Below are positions 1 to 8,017 of a stretch of 64,000 nt of DNA, piece after piece. Source of the DNA: DASULK01 sp036381835 (GTDB lineage Bacteria > Actinomycetota > Actinomycetes > Mycobacteriales > Micromonosporaceae); contig DASVCA010000090.1 in the NCBI GenBank assembly GCA_036381835.1, forward strand, positions 1 to 64,000, written 5' to 3'. Every line of letters begins with the position of its first letter. Position 1 is the first letter of the stretch. Below the pieces are notes generated by a model, which searched no databases, was not told the origin of the DNA, and was given only the letters and a program-made list of their open reading frames with translations. Position numbers and translations under genes: made by a program.

Positions 1-963
1 GTCGGTCAGTGGCTCGTCGACACATTCGCCGAGATCGTGCCGGAGCAGCCGGTGTTCCAGGTGGTGCACGGCCTGGGCGAGGTGGGTGCGGCGCTGTGCC
101 GCTCCGGCGTCGGAAAGATCGCGTTCACCGGGTCCTCGGCCACCGCCCGCAAGGTGATGGCCGCCTGCGCAGAGTCGCTGACCCCGGTACTGATCGAGGC
201 CGGCGGCAAGGACGCGATGATCGTCGACGAGGATGCGAACGTGGAGGCAGCCGCCGATGCCTGCGTCTGGGGTGGGCTGACCAACGCCGGTCAGACCTGC
301 ATCGGCATCGAGCGGGTCTATGCGGTCGGGTCGGTCTTCGACGCCTTCCTGGCCAAGGTGGTGGAGAAGGCCGCCCGGCTCACCGTGGGCGAGGACGGCG
401 ACATCGGCCCGATCACGATGCCCCGTCAGATCGACGTCATTCGGCGGCACATCGACGACGCCCTCGCCGCGGGTGGGCGGGCCGTGCTCGGCGGCCCGGA
501 TGCCGTCCAGCCGCCGTACGTGAAACCGACCATCCTCGTCGACGTGCCGGAGGATTCGGCTGCGGTGCGCGAGGAGACCTTCGGCCCAGTGTTGGTCATC
601 AACCGGGTCCGGGATGTGGACGAGGCGGTGGCGCGTACCAACGCCCTCCCCTACGGCCTCGGTGGCTCGGTCTTCGGCCGCCGCCGCGCCATGGCCGTCG
701 CCCGCCGGTTGCGCAGCGGTATGACCGCGGTCAACTCGGCGCTGACGTTCGTCGGCATGTCCACCCTGCCGTTCGGCGGTGTCGGCGATTCGGGCTTCGG
801 CCGGATCCACGGCGACGAGGGGCTGCGCGAGTTCGCGGTGTCCCGGGGCATCACCCGCCGGCGCGGGCCGTCGCTGCTGCCGTCCATGACCTACGAGCGC
901 ACACCCAAACACGTGGATCTGATCGTGAAGAGCATCAAGCTGCTCTACGGTCGCAAGCGGTGA
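1..963 (+). CDS. Aldehyde dehydrogenase family protein (5' end outside window)
   Basis: The frame is open from base 1, so the start lies upstream; 320 C-terminal residues are present of a family usually 450-500 aa long. It should be an NAD(P)-dependent cytosolic aldehyde dehydrogenase. Visible are the conserved Glu of the LIEAGGKDAMIV segment, the catalytic Cys in NAGQTCIGIERVY, the REETFGPV segment and the late PFGGVGDSG motif. The tail is basic (SIKLLYGRKR). The aldehyde substrate cannot be read; succinate-semialdehyde-type enzymes are one possibility. The gene converges on nucS with a 10-bp gap. Confidence 0.93.
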   Translation, partial: VGQWLVDTFAEIVPEQPVFQVVHGLGEVGAALCRSGVGKIAFTGSSATARKVMAACAESLTPVLIEAGGKDAMIVDEDANVEAAADACVWGGLTNAGQTCIGIERVYAVGSVFDAFLAKVVEKAARLTVGEDGDIGPITMPRQIDVIRRHIDDALAAGGRAVLGGPDAVQPPYVKPTILVDVPEDSAAVREETFGPVLVINRVRDVDEAVARTNALPYGLGGSVFGRRRAMAVARRLRSGMTAVNSALTFVGMSTLPFGGVGDSGFGRIHGDEGLREFAVSRGITRRRGPSLLPSMTYERTPKHVDLIVKSIKLLYGRKR

Positions 964-973
964 TCGAGGGCGG

Positions 974-1633
974 TCAGAAGAGAGTCAACTCGTCCCGCTC
1001 GATCCCACGCAACGCGTCGTAGTCGAGCACGACGCACCGGATGCCTCGATCCTCGGCGAGCACCCGCGCCTGCGGCCTGATCTCTTGGGCGGCGAACACC
1101 CCGCGCACCGGGGCGAGCAGCGGATCCCGGTTCAGTAACTCCAGGTAGCGGGTGAGCTGTTCCACCCCGTCGATTTCACCGCGCCGTTTGACCTCGACCG
1201 CCACTGTCGCACCCGACCCGTCTCGGCAGAGCAGGTCGACCGGGCCGATCGCGGTCATGTACTCGCGGCGGACGAGCGTGAAGCCCTCCCCCAGCACGGT
1301 CGGCGTGGCCGCCAGGAGTTCCTGCAGGTGCGCCTCCACCCCGTCCTTGCGCAACCCCGGATCGACCCCGAGGTCGTAGGAGATGTCCTGAAAGATCTCC
1401 TCCAGCTTGATGCGCAGCTCCTCGCCGGCCTTGTTGACCACGCGCCACACCCCCGGCGCCTCCTCCAACCGGCACGGCGGACTCATCCAGTTCAGCGGCT
1501 TGTACGCGCGGTCGTCGGCGTGGATGGACACCGACCCGTCGGCCTTGACCATCAGCAGACGGGTCGCCGGTGGCAGGTGTGCCTGCAGTCGCCCGACATA
1601 GTCCACTGAGCACCGCGCTATCACCAACCGCAC
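974..1633 (-). CDS. nucS: Mismatch-specific endonuclease NucS (EndoMS)
   Basis: NucS cuts both strands at mismatches and takes the place of MutS/MutL in most Actinobacteria. The 219-aa product starts VRLVIARCSVDY, as family members do. Catalytic residues of the RecB-like nuclease fold are visible as D133 (GPVDLLCRD) and E147/K149 (AVEVKRRG). The C-terminus LTLF fits the family's beta-clamp-binding tail. GTG at 1633 is chosen over an ATG 36 bases upstream because the family's N-terminus begins there and TACCCT lies 7 bases before it, suggesting a leaderless mRNA; no Shine-Dalgarno is seen. Confidence 0.95.
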   Translation of the reverse strand: MRLVIARCSVDYVGRLQAHLPPATRLLMVKADGSVSIHADDRAYKPLNWMSPPCRLEEAPGVWRVVNKAGEELRIKLEEIFQDISYDLGVDPGLRKDGVEAHLQELLAATPTVLGEGFTLVRREYMTAIGPVDLLCRDGSGATVAVEVKRRGEIDGVEQLTRYLELLNRDPLLAPVRGVFAAQEIRPQARVLAEDRGIRCVVLDYDALRGIERDELTLF

Positions 1634-1640
1634 CCGTCGC

Positions 1641-1646
1641 AGGGTA
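1641..1646 (-). promoter_or_regulatory. -10 element (TACCCT) of leaderless nucS
   Basis: On the minus strand TACCCT is followed by 7 bases and then the GTG of nucS. TAnnnT at this distance would start the transcript at or next to the start codon. The upstream ATG for a longer nucS would sit outside such a transcript. Confidence 0.5.
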
Positions 1647-2053
1647 GTCGAACGGGCGGTCCCGGGCACACAAGCCGCAGGGGTTGCCCTGACGTGTCCT
1701 TGCCGGAAGCGCTCCGATCGATACCCCGATCGCAGAGGAGCAACACGACAGTTGTCTGCAGAGGCAGTGGTGAGGCGATGCTGGCGGGCCCCGCAGCGCG
1801 GTCAGCGCTGCCCACGATGTCAGCTACACGACCACCATCACAAAAATCAGAATTACCTAAAACGACCTAACTGACCGGACGTAGGGCAGTGGGGGCTGGA
1901 GGGACGCGGTATTCGCTTATTGAGGCCGAACGACATCACCGAAATGTCAGCGAGCCCACCAGCGACCGGCACCGAACTCACCCTGTTCAACGAGTAAAAG
2001 TCGGCACCAATGTCTGGCCAGGGCACGGCCTTGATCGACAGCCGAGAAGCCAA
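1647..2053. other. Low-information gap, less GC-rich, no supported gene
   Basis: About 400 bases visibly less GC-rich than the surroundings. A 66-codon minus-strand frame (1853-2053) runs through part of it, but it has no ribosome site, no recognisable motif and biased composition, so it is not called. With the small ORF and broken transposase that follow, this looks like decayed accessory DNA between nucS and the DUF4126 gene. Confidence 0.4.
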
Positions 2054-2287
2054 TCATAGGGTACCGATTAGATGAATAACGATCGGTGGGCCATCATCGG
2101 CGGCTACCTCCACCTCAAGTTCATGACGATGTTCGGTCGCCGGTAGCAATACCGTTGCATTGCGCGTCGAGTGGCCTTCAGGGATATCCACCGTCCAATA
2201 CGGAGGCTCTGTTGGGCGACTCATTTCTTCCTCGGAAATGCCTAACGAAGTCAGTATCTCATCAGAACATTCCTCGATGTGATGCAT
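2054..2287 (-). CDS. Small acidic hypothetical protein
   Basis: A 77-codon frame that I do not recognise. The product is acidic, with an N-terminal segment rich in Glu/Asp (EECSDEILTSLGISEEEM) and a beta-rich second half (HELEVEVAADDGPPIVIHLIGTL). Codon use is less GC3-biased than in neighbours, fitting transferred or decaying DNA. No convincing Shine-Dalgarno precedes the ATG at 2287; the internal ATG at residue 22 (MSRPTEPPYWTVDI) is an alternative start. It lies between nucS and a broken transposase, so it may be a cargo remnant. Existence as a real gene is uncertain. Confidence 0.4.
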   Translation of the reverse strand: MHHIEECSDEILTSLGISEEEMSRPTEPPYWTVDIPEGHSTRNATVLLPATEHRHELEVEVAADDGPPIVIHLIGTL

Positions 2288-2311
2288 CGTAGTCGGGGTC
2301 AGGGATTGTTC

Positions 2312-2557
2312 CTAGTCGGCGCGGCTAAGATAGCCGAGCACGGAGTGGCGTCGTCGGTGGCTGTAGAAGGCGATCCAGCGGAACACGTCGCGGCGTGCCT
2401 TAGCTCCGGTTTTCCAGCTGCGCTTGTCAACGTCGAGTTCACGCTTGAGCGAAGCGAAAATCGCCCCGGTCAGGGCGCTGTCCTACGAATATCGGCCCGC
2501 CCATCGAGTGGCTGATGCCGTGTCGTTGGCAGGTGTCGACGAAGTGCTGGCACAGCG
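2312..2557 (-). pseudogene. Remnant of IS3-family transposase (OrfB C-terminus)
   Basis: Minus-strand translation gives the end of an IS3-type DDE transposase in two frames. One frame reads LCQHFVDTCQRHGISHSMG, matching the family's segment before TGSCYDNA. After a shift, another reads AIFASLKRELDVDKRSW and then FYSHRRRHSVLGYLSRAD followed by a stop at 2312. The TGSCYDNA block is lost around the frame change, so the enzyme is dead. No upstream transposase half and no inverted repeats are visible. The broken end lies within a few bases of the start codon of the plus-strand DUF4126 gene. Confidence 0.85.
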
Positions 2558-2562
2558 GTGAG

Positions 2563-3189
2563 ATGCTGTTGAACGTGCTGGAAGCGCTCACCGGAACGGG
2601 ACTGGCCGCCTCCGCGGGCCTCAACGCCTACATCCCGCTGCTCGTCCTCGGCATACTCGGACGCTACTCGGATCTGGTCGATCTGCCCGCCCACTGGCAG
2701 TGGCTCTCGAACGGCTGGGTAATCACCGTCCTGGCGGCGCTGCTCGCGATCGAGGTCGTCGCGGACAAGGTGCCGGTCGTCGATCACATCAACGACGTCG
2801 TGCAGACCGTCGTCCGACCGACCTCGGGCGGTCTGGTGTTCGGCGCGGGTGCGGGTACCCAGTCCGTCACGGCCAGTGATCCCGGCCGGCTCTTCGCCTC
2901 GGACGAATGGATTCCAGTCGTCATCGGGATGCTCATCGCACTCGGCGTGCACGTGCTGAAGGCTCTGATCCGACCGCTCGTCAACACCGCCACCGCGGGT
3001 ATCGCCACACCATTAATCAGCGCGACCGAAGACGCCGCAAGCGTGATCATGTCGATGGTCGCCCTCCTGCTGCCGGTACTGGTGCTGCTCTTCCTAGCCG
3101 GCTCGATCCTCGCCACGGGTTGGCTGGTCCGGCGACGGCGAATCAGCAACCGTGAACGCCGGGCGGAGCGTGCGGCAGGCTTCCACTAA
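2563..3189 (+). CDS. DUF4126 family membrane protein
   Basis: A 208-aa integral membrane protein. MLLNVLEALTGTGLAAS-AGLNAYIPLL is the family's typical N-terminal glycine/alanine-rich membrane segment. Further hydrophobic helices follow at about 55-75, 110-140 and 165-195, and the tail is Arg-rich. The loop VADKVPVVDHINDVVQTVVRP is characteristic of DUF4126. ATG at 2563 is preferred over the upstream ATG at 2515, because residues before it come from antisense transposase sequence. The 5' region is therefore transposon-derived and no clear native promoter or ribosome site remains. Molecular function is unknown. Confidence 0.85.
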   Translation: MLLNVLEALTGTGLAASAGLNAYIPLLVLGILGRYSDLVDLPAHWQWLSNGWVITVLAALLAIEVVADKVPVVDHINDVVQTVVRPTSGGLVFGAGAGTQSVTASDPGRLFASDEWIPVVIGMLIALGVHVLKALIRPLVNTATAGIATPLISATEDAASVIMSMVALLLPVLVLLFLAGSILATGWLVRRRRISNRERRAERAAGFH

Positions 3190-3320
3190 GTGGTGCCCGA
3201 CCCGGCCGTCACCGGCCTACTCGGACTCACCGTCACGCCGACAGCCCCGGGTGCTCTCGCCGCACGCCACGTTCGCCGACATACTCGTACCGAATTTCCC
3301 CAGACGATCGCGGAGCGCCG

Positions 3321-4208
3321 ATGCGACGGAACACCCTCCTCCTGCTGGCCCTGGCCATCACCACCACCGCGGCCGGCGTCACCACCCTCGCCATCGGACT
3401 CAGGCAGGAAACGCGTCCCGCAGCATTCGACACCCCGCCACCGACGCCGGCCGCCTCCGCCGCAACCACCGGCGCGCCAGCCCAGACGGCGACACAGCTG
3501 CCCGGAGCGACCCGACCGGACAGCCGCCCACCCGTGGTCGACCACGGCCCACGCACCGGCGACAAGGTGGCACTGACCTTCGACGCCGACATGACCGAGG
3601 GGATGCTGCGCAATCTGCGCAGCGGGCGGGTGAAGTCGTACGCCAACCTGCGCATCATCGAGCTGCTGGAACGCGAACAGGTGCCCGCCACGTTCTTCCT
3701 GACCGGGATGTGGGTGGAGCAGTACCCGGACCTCACCCGCCGGATCGCCGAAAACCCCCGCTTCGAACTGGCCAACCACACCTACTCGCATCTGGCCTTC
3801 ACCGACGACTGCTACGACCTGCCGCAGCTGCCTCCGGACCAGATGACCGAGGACGTGGCCAAGACCTTCAGCATCATCGAACAGTACGGGGGCCGGCAGA
3901 CCCGCTACTTCCGGTTCCCCGGACTGTGCCATGACGATCGGGCCCTGGCCGCGCTCGCCCCGCTCGGCCTCACCGTCGTCGACGGCGACGTGATCAGCGG
4001 CGACCCGTTCGCCACCTCCTGGCGACCGATCGTCGACACGGTACTCACCAAGGTGCGGCCGGGTTCGGTCATCATCCTGCACGTGACCGAGGCGAACGCG
4101 GCGATGACCGACGAGGCACTACCGCACATCCTGGCCGGCCTGCGCGACCGGGGCCTGACCCCGGCCCCGCTCTCCGAGGTGCTCGGCCACGCACCGCAGC
4201 CGGCATAG
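3321..4208 (+). CDS. Exported polysaccharide deacetylase (NodB homology, CE4)
   Basis: A 295-aa protein with an N-terminal signal/anchor (about residues 5-26), a Pro/Ala/Thr-rich linker to about 75, then a NodB-type carbohydrate esterase domain. Visible motifs are VALTFDAD (catalytic Asp region), ANHTYSHLAF (the two metal-binding His), RYFRFPG (motif 3) and the late VIILHV (motif 5). Such enzymes remove N- or O-acetyl groups from peptidoglycan or other polysaccharides outside the membrane. TFDAD instead of the commoner TFDDG suggests a divergent subfamily. The ATG follows CGGAGCGCC, an adequate ribosome site. It is likely monocistronic; the next gene starts 17 bases later with its own -10. 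Confidence 0.9.
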   Translation: MRRNTLLLLALAITTTAAGVTTLAIGLRQETRPAAFDTPPPTPAASAATTGAPAQTATQLPGATRPDSRPPVVDHGPRTGDKVALTFDADMTEGMLRNLRSGRVKSYANLRIIELLEREQVPATFFLTGMWVEQYPDLTRRIAENPRFELANHTYSHLAFTDDCYDLPQLPPDQMTEDVAKTFSIIEQYGGRQTRYFRFPGLCHDDRALAALAPLGLTVVDGDVISGDPFATSWRPIVDTVLTKVRPGSVIILHVTEANAAMTDEALPHILAGLRDRGLTPAPLSEVLGHAPQPA

Positions 4209-4213
4209 GTGAA

Positions 4214-4219
4214 TATCCT
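4214..4219 (+). promoter_or_regulatory. -10 element (TATCCT) of leaderless GNAT gene
   Basis: TATCCT, then 6 bases, then the GTG start at 4226, with no Shine-Dalgarno. It lies just after the deacetylase stop codon. Confidence 0.45.
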
Positions 4220-4225
4220 TGTCCG

Positions 4226-4996
4226 GTGTCAGTGCGGAGCGTGCACGACCGCGACGAACTAGCCGAACTGCTGCGCCGCGATCCGGCCCTGCACGCGTAC
4301 GAACTCGGCGACCTGGACGACTTCTTCTGGCCGTACACCACCTGGTATCGCCGGGACGACACGGTGGCCCTGCTGTATCACGGCGGCGACCCACCCACCC
4401 TGCTCGCCTTCGACCGCGGACAGCCGCCGACCGCGTTGATCAGGTTGCTGGAGGGCATGCTGCCGCTGCTGCCGCGTCGCTGCTACGCACACCTGTCCCC
4501 CGGTGCCGAACACGCCTTGGTCGGACACTTCCGGGTCGAACCCGGCGGAACGCACCGCAAGATGGCCCTCACCGACATGACCCGGCTCGACCTGGTACGA
4601 CCGGCGGGTGAGGTGCTGGGGCCGGCAGACCTCGGCGAGTTGACCACGCTTTACCAGGTGGCCTACCCCGACAACTGGTTCGACCCCCGGATGTTGGCGA
4701 CCGGCCAGTACATCGGTGTCCGCCAGGAGGGGGCGCTGGTGGCGGTGGCCGGCGTCCACGTGTGGTCGCCGACCTACGGAGTCAGCGCGCTCGGCAACGT
4801 GGCGACCCATCCCGCCGTACGCGGACAAGGGCTGGCCACCGCCGCCGTGGCGGCACTGTGTCGGCGCCTGCTCGACACCACGGACCACATCACGCTCAAC
4901 GTGAAAGCGGACAACCAGGCCGCCGTCGCGCTCTACACCCGGCTCGGCTTCACCCCGGTCGCCGACTACTCGGAGTACCTGCTCACCGCACGCTGA
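4226..4996 (+). CDS. GNAT family N-acetyltransferase
   Basis: A 256-aa protein with a C-terminal GNAT fold. The acetyl-CoA pyrophosphate loop is VRGQGLA (about 198-204), followed by the helix TAAVAALCRRLL and the late strand VKADNQAAVALYTRLGFTPV, all typical of the superfamily. The N-terminal 130 residues form a degenerate GNAT-like half seen in double-domain members (MSVRSVHDRDELAELLRRDPALHAYELGDL). It would transfer an acetyl group from acetyl-CoA to an unknown amine. It converges on the mutase gene, 52 bases apart. Confidence 0.88.
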   Translation: MSVRSVHDRDELAELLRRDPALHAYELGDLDDFFWPYTTWYRRDDTVALLYHGGDPPTLLAFDRGQPPTALIRLLEGMLPLLPRRCYAHLSPGAEHALVGHFRVEPGGTHRKMALTDMTRLDLVRPAGEVLGPADLGELTTLYQVAYPDNWFDPRMLATGQYIGVRQEGALVAVAGVHVWSPTYGVSALGNVATHPAVRGQGLATAAVAALCRRLLDTTDHITLNVKADNQAAVALYTRLGFTPVADYSEYLLTAR

Positions 4997-5048
4997 CCCG
5001 GGACGCCACCCCCTCGGCGTTCTCCCCCGAGTCTTCGGCGACGCGTGT

Positions 5049-7055
5049 TCACCGAAGCGCGTTGGCCTCGCGGATCACCGAGACCAGATCGTCGATGATC
5101 TCGTTCAACGCGAAGTCCTTCGGGGTGTACACCCGCGCCACCCCGGCCGCGCGCAGCTCGTCGGCGTCCCCCGGCGGGATGATCCCGCCGACCACCACCG
5201 GCAGATCGGCCCGGCCGGCGGCGCGCAGCCCTTCGAGAACCGCGGGCACCGCGGCCAGGTGCGCGCCGGAGAGCACGGAGAGCCCGACCAGGTCCACATC
5301 CTCCTGCACCGCGGCGGCCACGATCTGTCCCGGGGTGAGCCGGATGCCCTGGTAGACCACCTCGAACCCGGCGTCCCGCGCCCGTACCGCGATCTGCTCG
5401 GCACCGTTGGAGTGCCCGTCGAGTCCAGGCTTGCCGACCAGCAGCCGCAGCCGGTCGCTGCCCAGCTCCCGGGCGGTCACCCGCACCCGTTCCCGCACCG
5501 CCGCCAGCTTGGCGTCCCCACCGACCCCGGCGCTACCGGCCAGACCGGTCGGCGGACGGTACTCACCGAACACCTCACGCAGCACGCCCGCCCACTCCCC
5601 GGTGGTGACGCCCGCACGAGCGCAGGCGAGCGTGGCCGCCATCAGGTTGACCGAGGACATCGCGTCGGTACGCAGTCGCCGCAACGCGGCCCGGGCCGCG
5701 GCCTCGTCCCGGCTCTCGCGCCACCGGCGTACCGCCGCCGCGGCGGCCGCCTCGACGGCCGGATCGACCTGCTCCACCGCGTCCGCCCCGACCGCGGTCA
5801 ACGGCGACGGCTCGGTCTCGGTGAACCGGTTGACGCCCACCACCACGTCCGCCCCGGACTCGATCCGGCGGCGGCGCTGCGCCAGCGACGCCACCAGGGC
5901 ACCCTTGAGGTAGCCGTTCTCCACCGCGACTACGGCACCGCCCATCTCCAGGATCTTGTCCAGCTCCGCGCGAGCGCCGTCGGCGATGGACCGGACCAGT
6001 TCTTCCACGACGTGCGAGCCGTCGAACAGGTCCGGGTATTCGAGCAGGTCCGACTCGTACGCCAGGACCTGCTGCAATCGCAGCGACCACTGCTGATCCC
6101 ACGGTCGGGGCAGGCCCAGCGCCTCGTTCCAGGCCGGAAGCTGGATCGCCCGGGCCCGCGCCCGCCGGGAGAGGGTCACGCCGAGCATCTCCAGCACGAT
6201 CCGCTGCACGTTGTTCTCCGGCTGCGCCTCGGTCAGCCCGAGGGAGTTCACCTGCACCCCGTACCGGAATCGCCGGGCCCGCGGGTCGGTGACCCCGTAC
6301 CGGGTCTCGGTGATCTCGTCCCACAGCTGGGCGAAGGCGCGCATCTTCGCCATCTCCTCGACGAACCGCACCCCGGCGTTGACGAAAAAGGAGATGCGCT
6401 GCACCACGTCGCCCAGCCGCTCGGGCGGCACCTGGCCGCAGTCGCGCACCGCGTCGAGCACGGCCACGGCGGTGGCCAGCGCGAACCCGACCTCCTGCAC
6501 CGGTGTGGCGCCGGCCTCCTGCAGGTGGTAGGAGCAGATGTTGATCGGGTTCCACCGCGGCGCGTTGACCACGGTCCAGGCGATCGTGTCGGTGGTCAGT
6601 CGCAGGGACGGTCCCGGCGGGAAGATGTAGGTTCCGCGGGACAGGTACTCCTTGATGATGTCGTTCTGCGTGGTGCCGGCCAGCTGTGCCGGCTCGACGC
6701 CCTGCTCCTCGGCGACGGTGACGTAGAGCGCGAGCAGCCACATAGCCGTCGCGTTGATCGTCATGGAGGTGTTCGACTCGCCCAGCGGTATGCCGTCGAA
6801 CAGGGTCCGCATGTCGCCCAGGTGTGCGATCGGCACGCCGACCCGACCCACCTCTCCGGCCGCGAGCTCGTGGTCGGGGTCGTAGCCCGTCTGGGTGGGC
6901 AGGTCGAAGGCGACCGACAGACCGGTCTGGCCCTTGGCCAAGTTGCGGCGGAAAAGCGCGTTGGTCGCCGCAGCCGACGAGTGCCCGGCGTAGGTGCGCA
7001 TCACCCAGGGCCGGTCCGGTTGCGGAAGACGGAATCGATTGACCTGCTCACCCAT
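5049..7055 (-). CDS. ecm: Adenosylcobalamin-dependent acyl-CoA mutase, ethylmalonyl-CoA mutase (MeaA) type
   Basis: A single-chain mutase of 668 aa. The N-terminal TIM barrel carries DRPWVMRTYAGH, GLSVAFDLPTQTGYDPDH and NTSMTINATAMWLLALY. The C-terminal B12-binding domain has LDGHSNGAEQIA, the DxHxxG motif whose His ligates cobalt. The whole strongly resembles actinobacterial MeaA, which converts ethylmalonyl-CoA to methylsuccinyl-CoA in the ethylmalonyl-CoA pathway; methylmalonyl-CoA mutase is the close alternative but is usually longer or two-subunit. ATG at 7055 is chosen because TACACT sits 6 bases upstream; the ATG at 7106 would run through promoter-like repeats. Nearby 3-hydroxybutyryl-CoA dehydrogenase and cobalamin adenosyltransferase genes support the role. 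Confidence 0.9.
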   Translation of the reverse strand: MGEQVNRFRLPQPDRPWVMRTYAGHSSAAATNALFRRNLAKGQTGLSVAFDLPTQTGYDPDHELAAGEVGRVGVPIAHLGDMRTLFDGIPLGESNTSMTINATAMWLLALYVTVAEEQGVEPAQLAGTTQNDIIKEYLSRGTYIFPPGPSLRLTTDTIAWTVVNAPRWNPINICSYHLQEAGATPVQEVGFALATAVAVLDAVRDCGQVPPERLGDVVQRISFFVNAGVRFVEEMAKMRAFAQLWDEITETRYGVTDPRARRFRYGVQVNSLGLTEAQPENNVQRIVLEMLGVTLSRRARARAIQLPAWNEALGLPRPWDQQWSLRLQQVLAYESDLLEYPDLFDGSHVVEELVRSIADGARAELDKILEMGGAVVAVENGYLKGALVASLAQRRRRIESGADVVVGVNRFTETEPSPLTAVGADAVEQVDPAVEAAAAAAVRRWRESRDEAAARAALRRLRTDAMSSVNLMAATLACARAGVTTGEWAGVLREVFGEYRPPTGLAGSAGVGGDAKLAAVRERVRVTARELGSDRLRLLVGKPGLDGHSNGAEQIAVRARDAGFEVVYQGIRLTPGQIVAAAVQEDVDLVGLSVLSGAHLAAVPAVLEGLRAAGRADLPVVVGGIIPPGDADELRAAGVARVYTPKDFALNEIIDDLVSVIREANALR

Positions 7056-7061
7056 GGCGGA

Positions 7062-7087
7062 AGTGTAAGTTACCGGTAGGTTACCGG
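7062..7087 (-). promoter_or_regulatory. Promoter region of ecm: -10 TACACT plus direct repeat GTTACCGG
   Basis: On the minus strand TACACT (7062-7067) lies 6 bases before the ATG. Two copies of GTTACCGG (plus strand 7069-7076 and 7080-7087) are spaced 11 bases apart, one helical turn, immediately upstream. The first copy is half of a near-palindrome, TTACCGGTAG. The position over the -35 region suits a repressor or activator site; the regulator is unknown. Confidence 0.45.
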
Positions 7088-7168
7088 CCCTGGTGAAGAA
7101 GCACACATCCGAGCGCCCGACGGTGTCCCGGTGCTGGACGCCTTGCGGGCGACCCGGATAGTTGTGCT

Positions 7169-8017
7169 ATGCGTGACGAGACAGCGATCTCCGTACGGGG
7201 GTTACGCAAGTCGTACCGGGGCCGTCCGGCCGTCGCCGGCCTCGACCTGGAGGTACGCCGGGGAGAGGTGTTCGCACTGCTCGGCCCGAACGGTGCCGGC
7301 AAGACGACCACGGTGGAGATCCTGGAGGGCTTCCGCCGCCGTGACGCCGGCGAGGTGAGCGTTCTCGGGGTCGATCCGGAACGCGACGATCCGGCCTGGC
7401 GGGCGCGGGTCGGCATCGTGCTCCAGGGCACCGGCGAGTTCGACGAGCTCACCGTGGCCGAGGTGGTCGGCCACTTCGCGAACTTCTACCCCGACCCCGA
7501 CGACCCGGCCGAGGTGATCGAACGGGTGGGGTTGACCGATAAGGCGCGGTCTCGCACCCACAGTCTGTCGGGCGGGCAGAAGCGCCGCCTCGATGTGGCG
7601 CTCGGCATCATCGGCCGACCCGAACTGCTCTTTCTCGACGAGCCCACGACCGGGTTCGACCCGGAGGCGCGCCGCGACTTCTGGGAGCTGATCCGGGGCC
7701 TCGGCAGGTCCGGGACCACCATCGTGCTCACCACGCACTACCTGGACGAGGCGGAGGCGCTGGCCGACCGGGTCGGTGTCATCATCCGGGGCCGGCTGGT
7801 GGAGGTCGCCCCGCCGAGCCGGCTCGGCGGACGGGACAAGGCGCTGGCCACGGTCTCCTGGCGAACCGCGGACGGGCGGGTCGAGCAGATCGAGACACCG
7901 ACACCGGCCGCGGTGGTCGGCGAACTGGCGGCGCGGTTCGACGGCGAGGTGCCCGGCCTCACCGTGACCCGCCCAACCTTGGAGGACATCTACCTACGCA
8001 TGATTGGGCAGGCATGA
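7169..8017 (+). CDS. ABC transporter ATP-binding protein (ABC-2 exporter)
   Basis: A 282-aa nucleotide-binding subunit. Walker A is GPNGAGKTTT (about residues 43-52), the signature is LSGGQKRRLDVAL, Walker B is LLFLDEPTTGFD and the H-loop is LTTHYLDEAEAL. The C-terminal extension of about 70 residues is typical of DrrA/CcmA-like exporter ATPases. Its stop overlaps the next start as ATGA, so the two subunits are translationally coupled. The gene diverges from ecm across 113 bp. Substrate is unknown; DrrAB-type drug or lipid export is the usual guess for the family. Confidence 0.93.
   Translation: MRDETAISVRGLRKSYRGRPAVAGLDLEVRRGEVFALLGPNGAGKTTTVEILEGFRRRDAGEVSVLGVDPERDDPAWRARVGIVLQGTGEFDELTVAEVVGHFANFYPDPDDPAEVIERVGLTDKARSRTHSLSGGQKRRLDVALGIIGRPELLFLDEPTTGFDPEARRDFWELIRGLGRSGTTIVLTTHYLDEAEALADRVGVIIRGRLVEVAPPSRLGGRDKALATVSWRTADGRVEQIETPTPAAVVGELAARFDGEVPGLTVTRPTLEDIYLRMIGQA

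Noticed and set aside
1853..2053. 66-codon minus-strand ORF
   Set aside because: No ribosome site, no motif, no sign of coding bias; length could arise by chance in a less GC-rich stretch.
5259..7079. 606-codon plus-strand frame opposite the mutase gene
   Set aside because: Antisense shadow of the mutase, with Arg/His/Gly-rich translation and no recognisable domain.
7056..7168. Cobalamin riboswitch before ecm or pduO
   Set aside because: Both starts have a -10 element 6-7 bases away and no B12-box sequence was found, so there is no leader to host a riboswitch.
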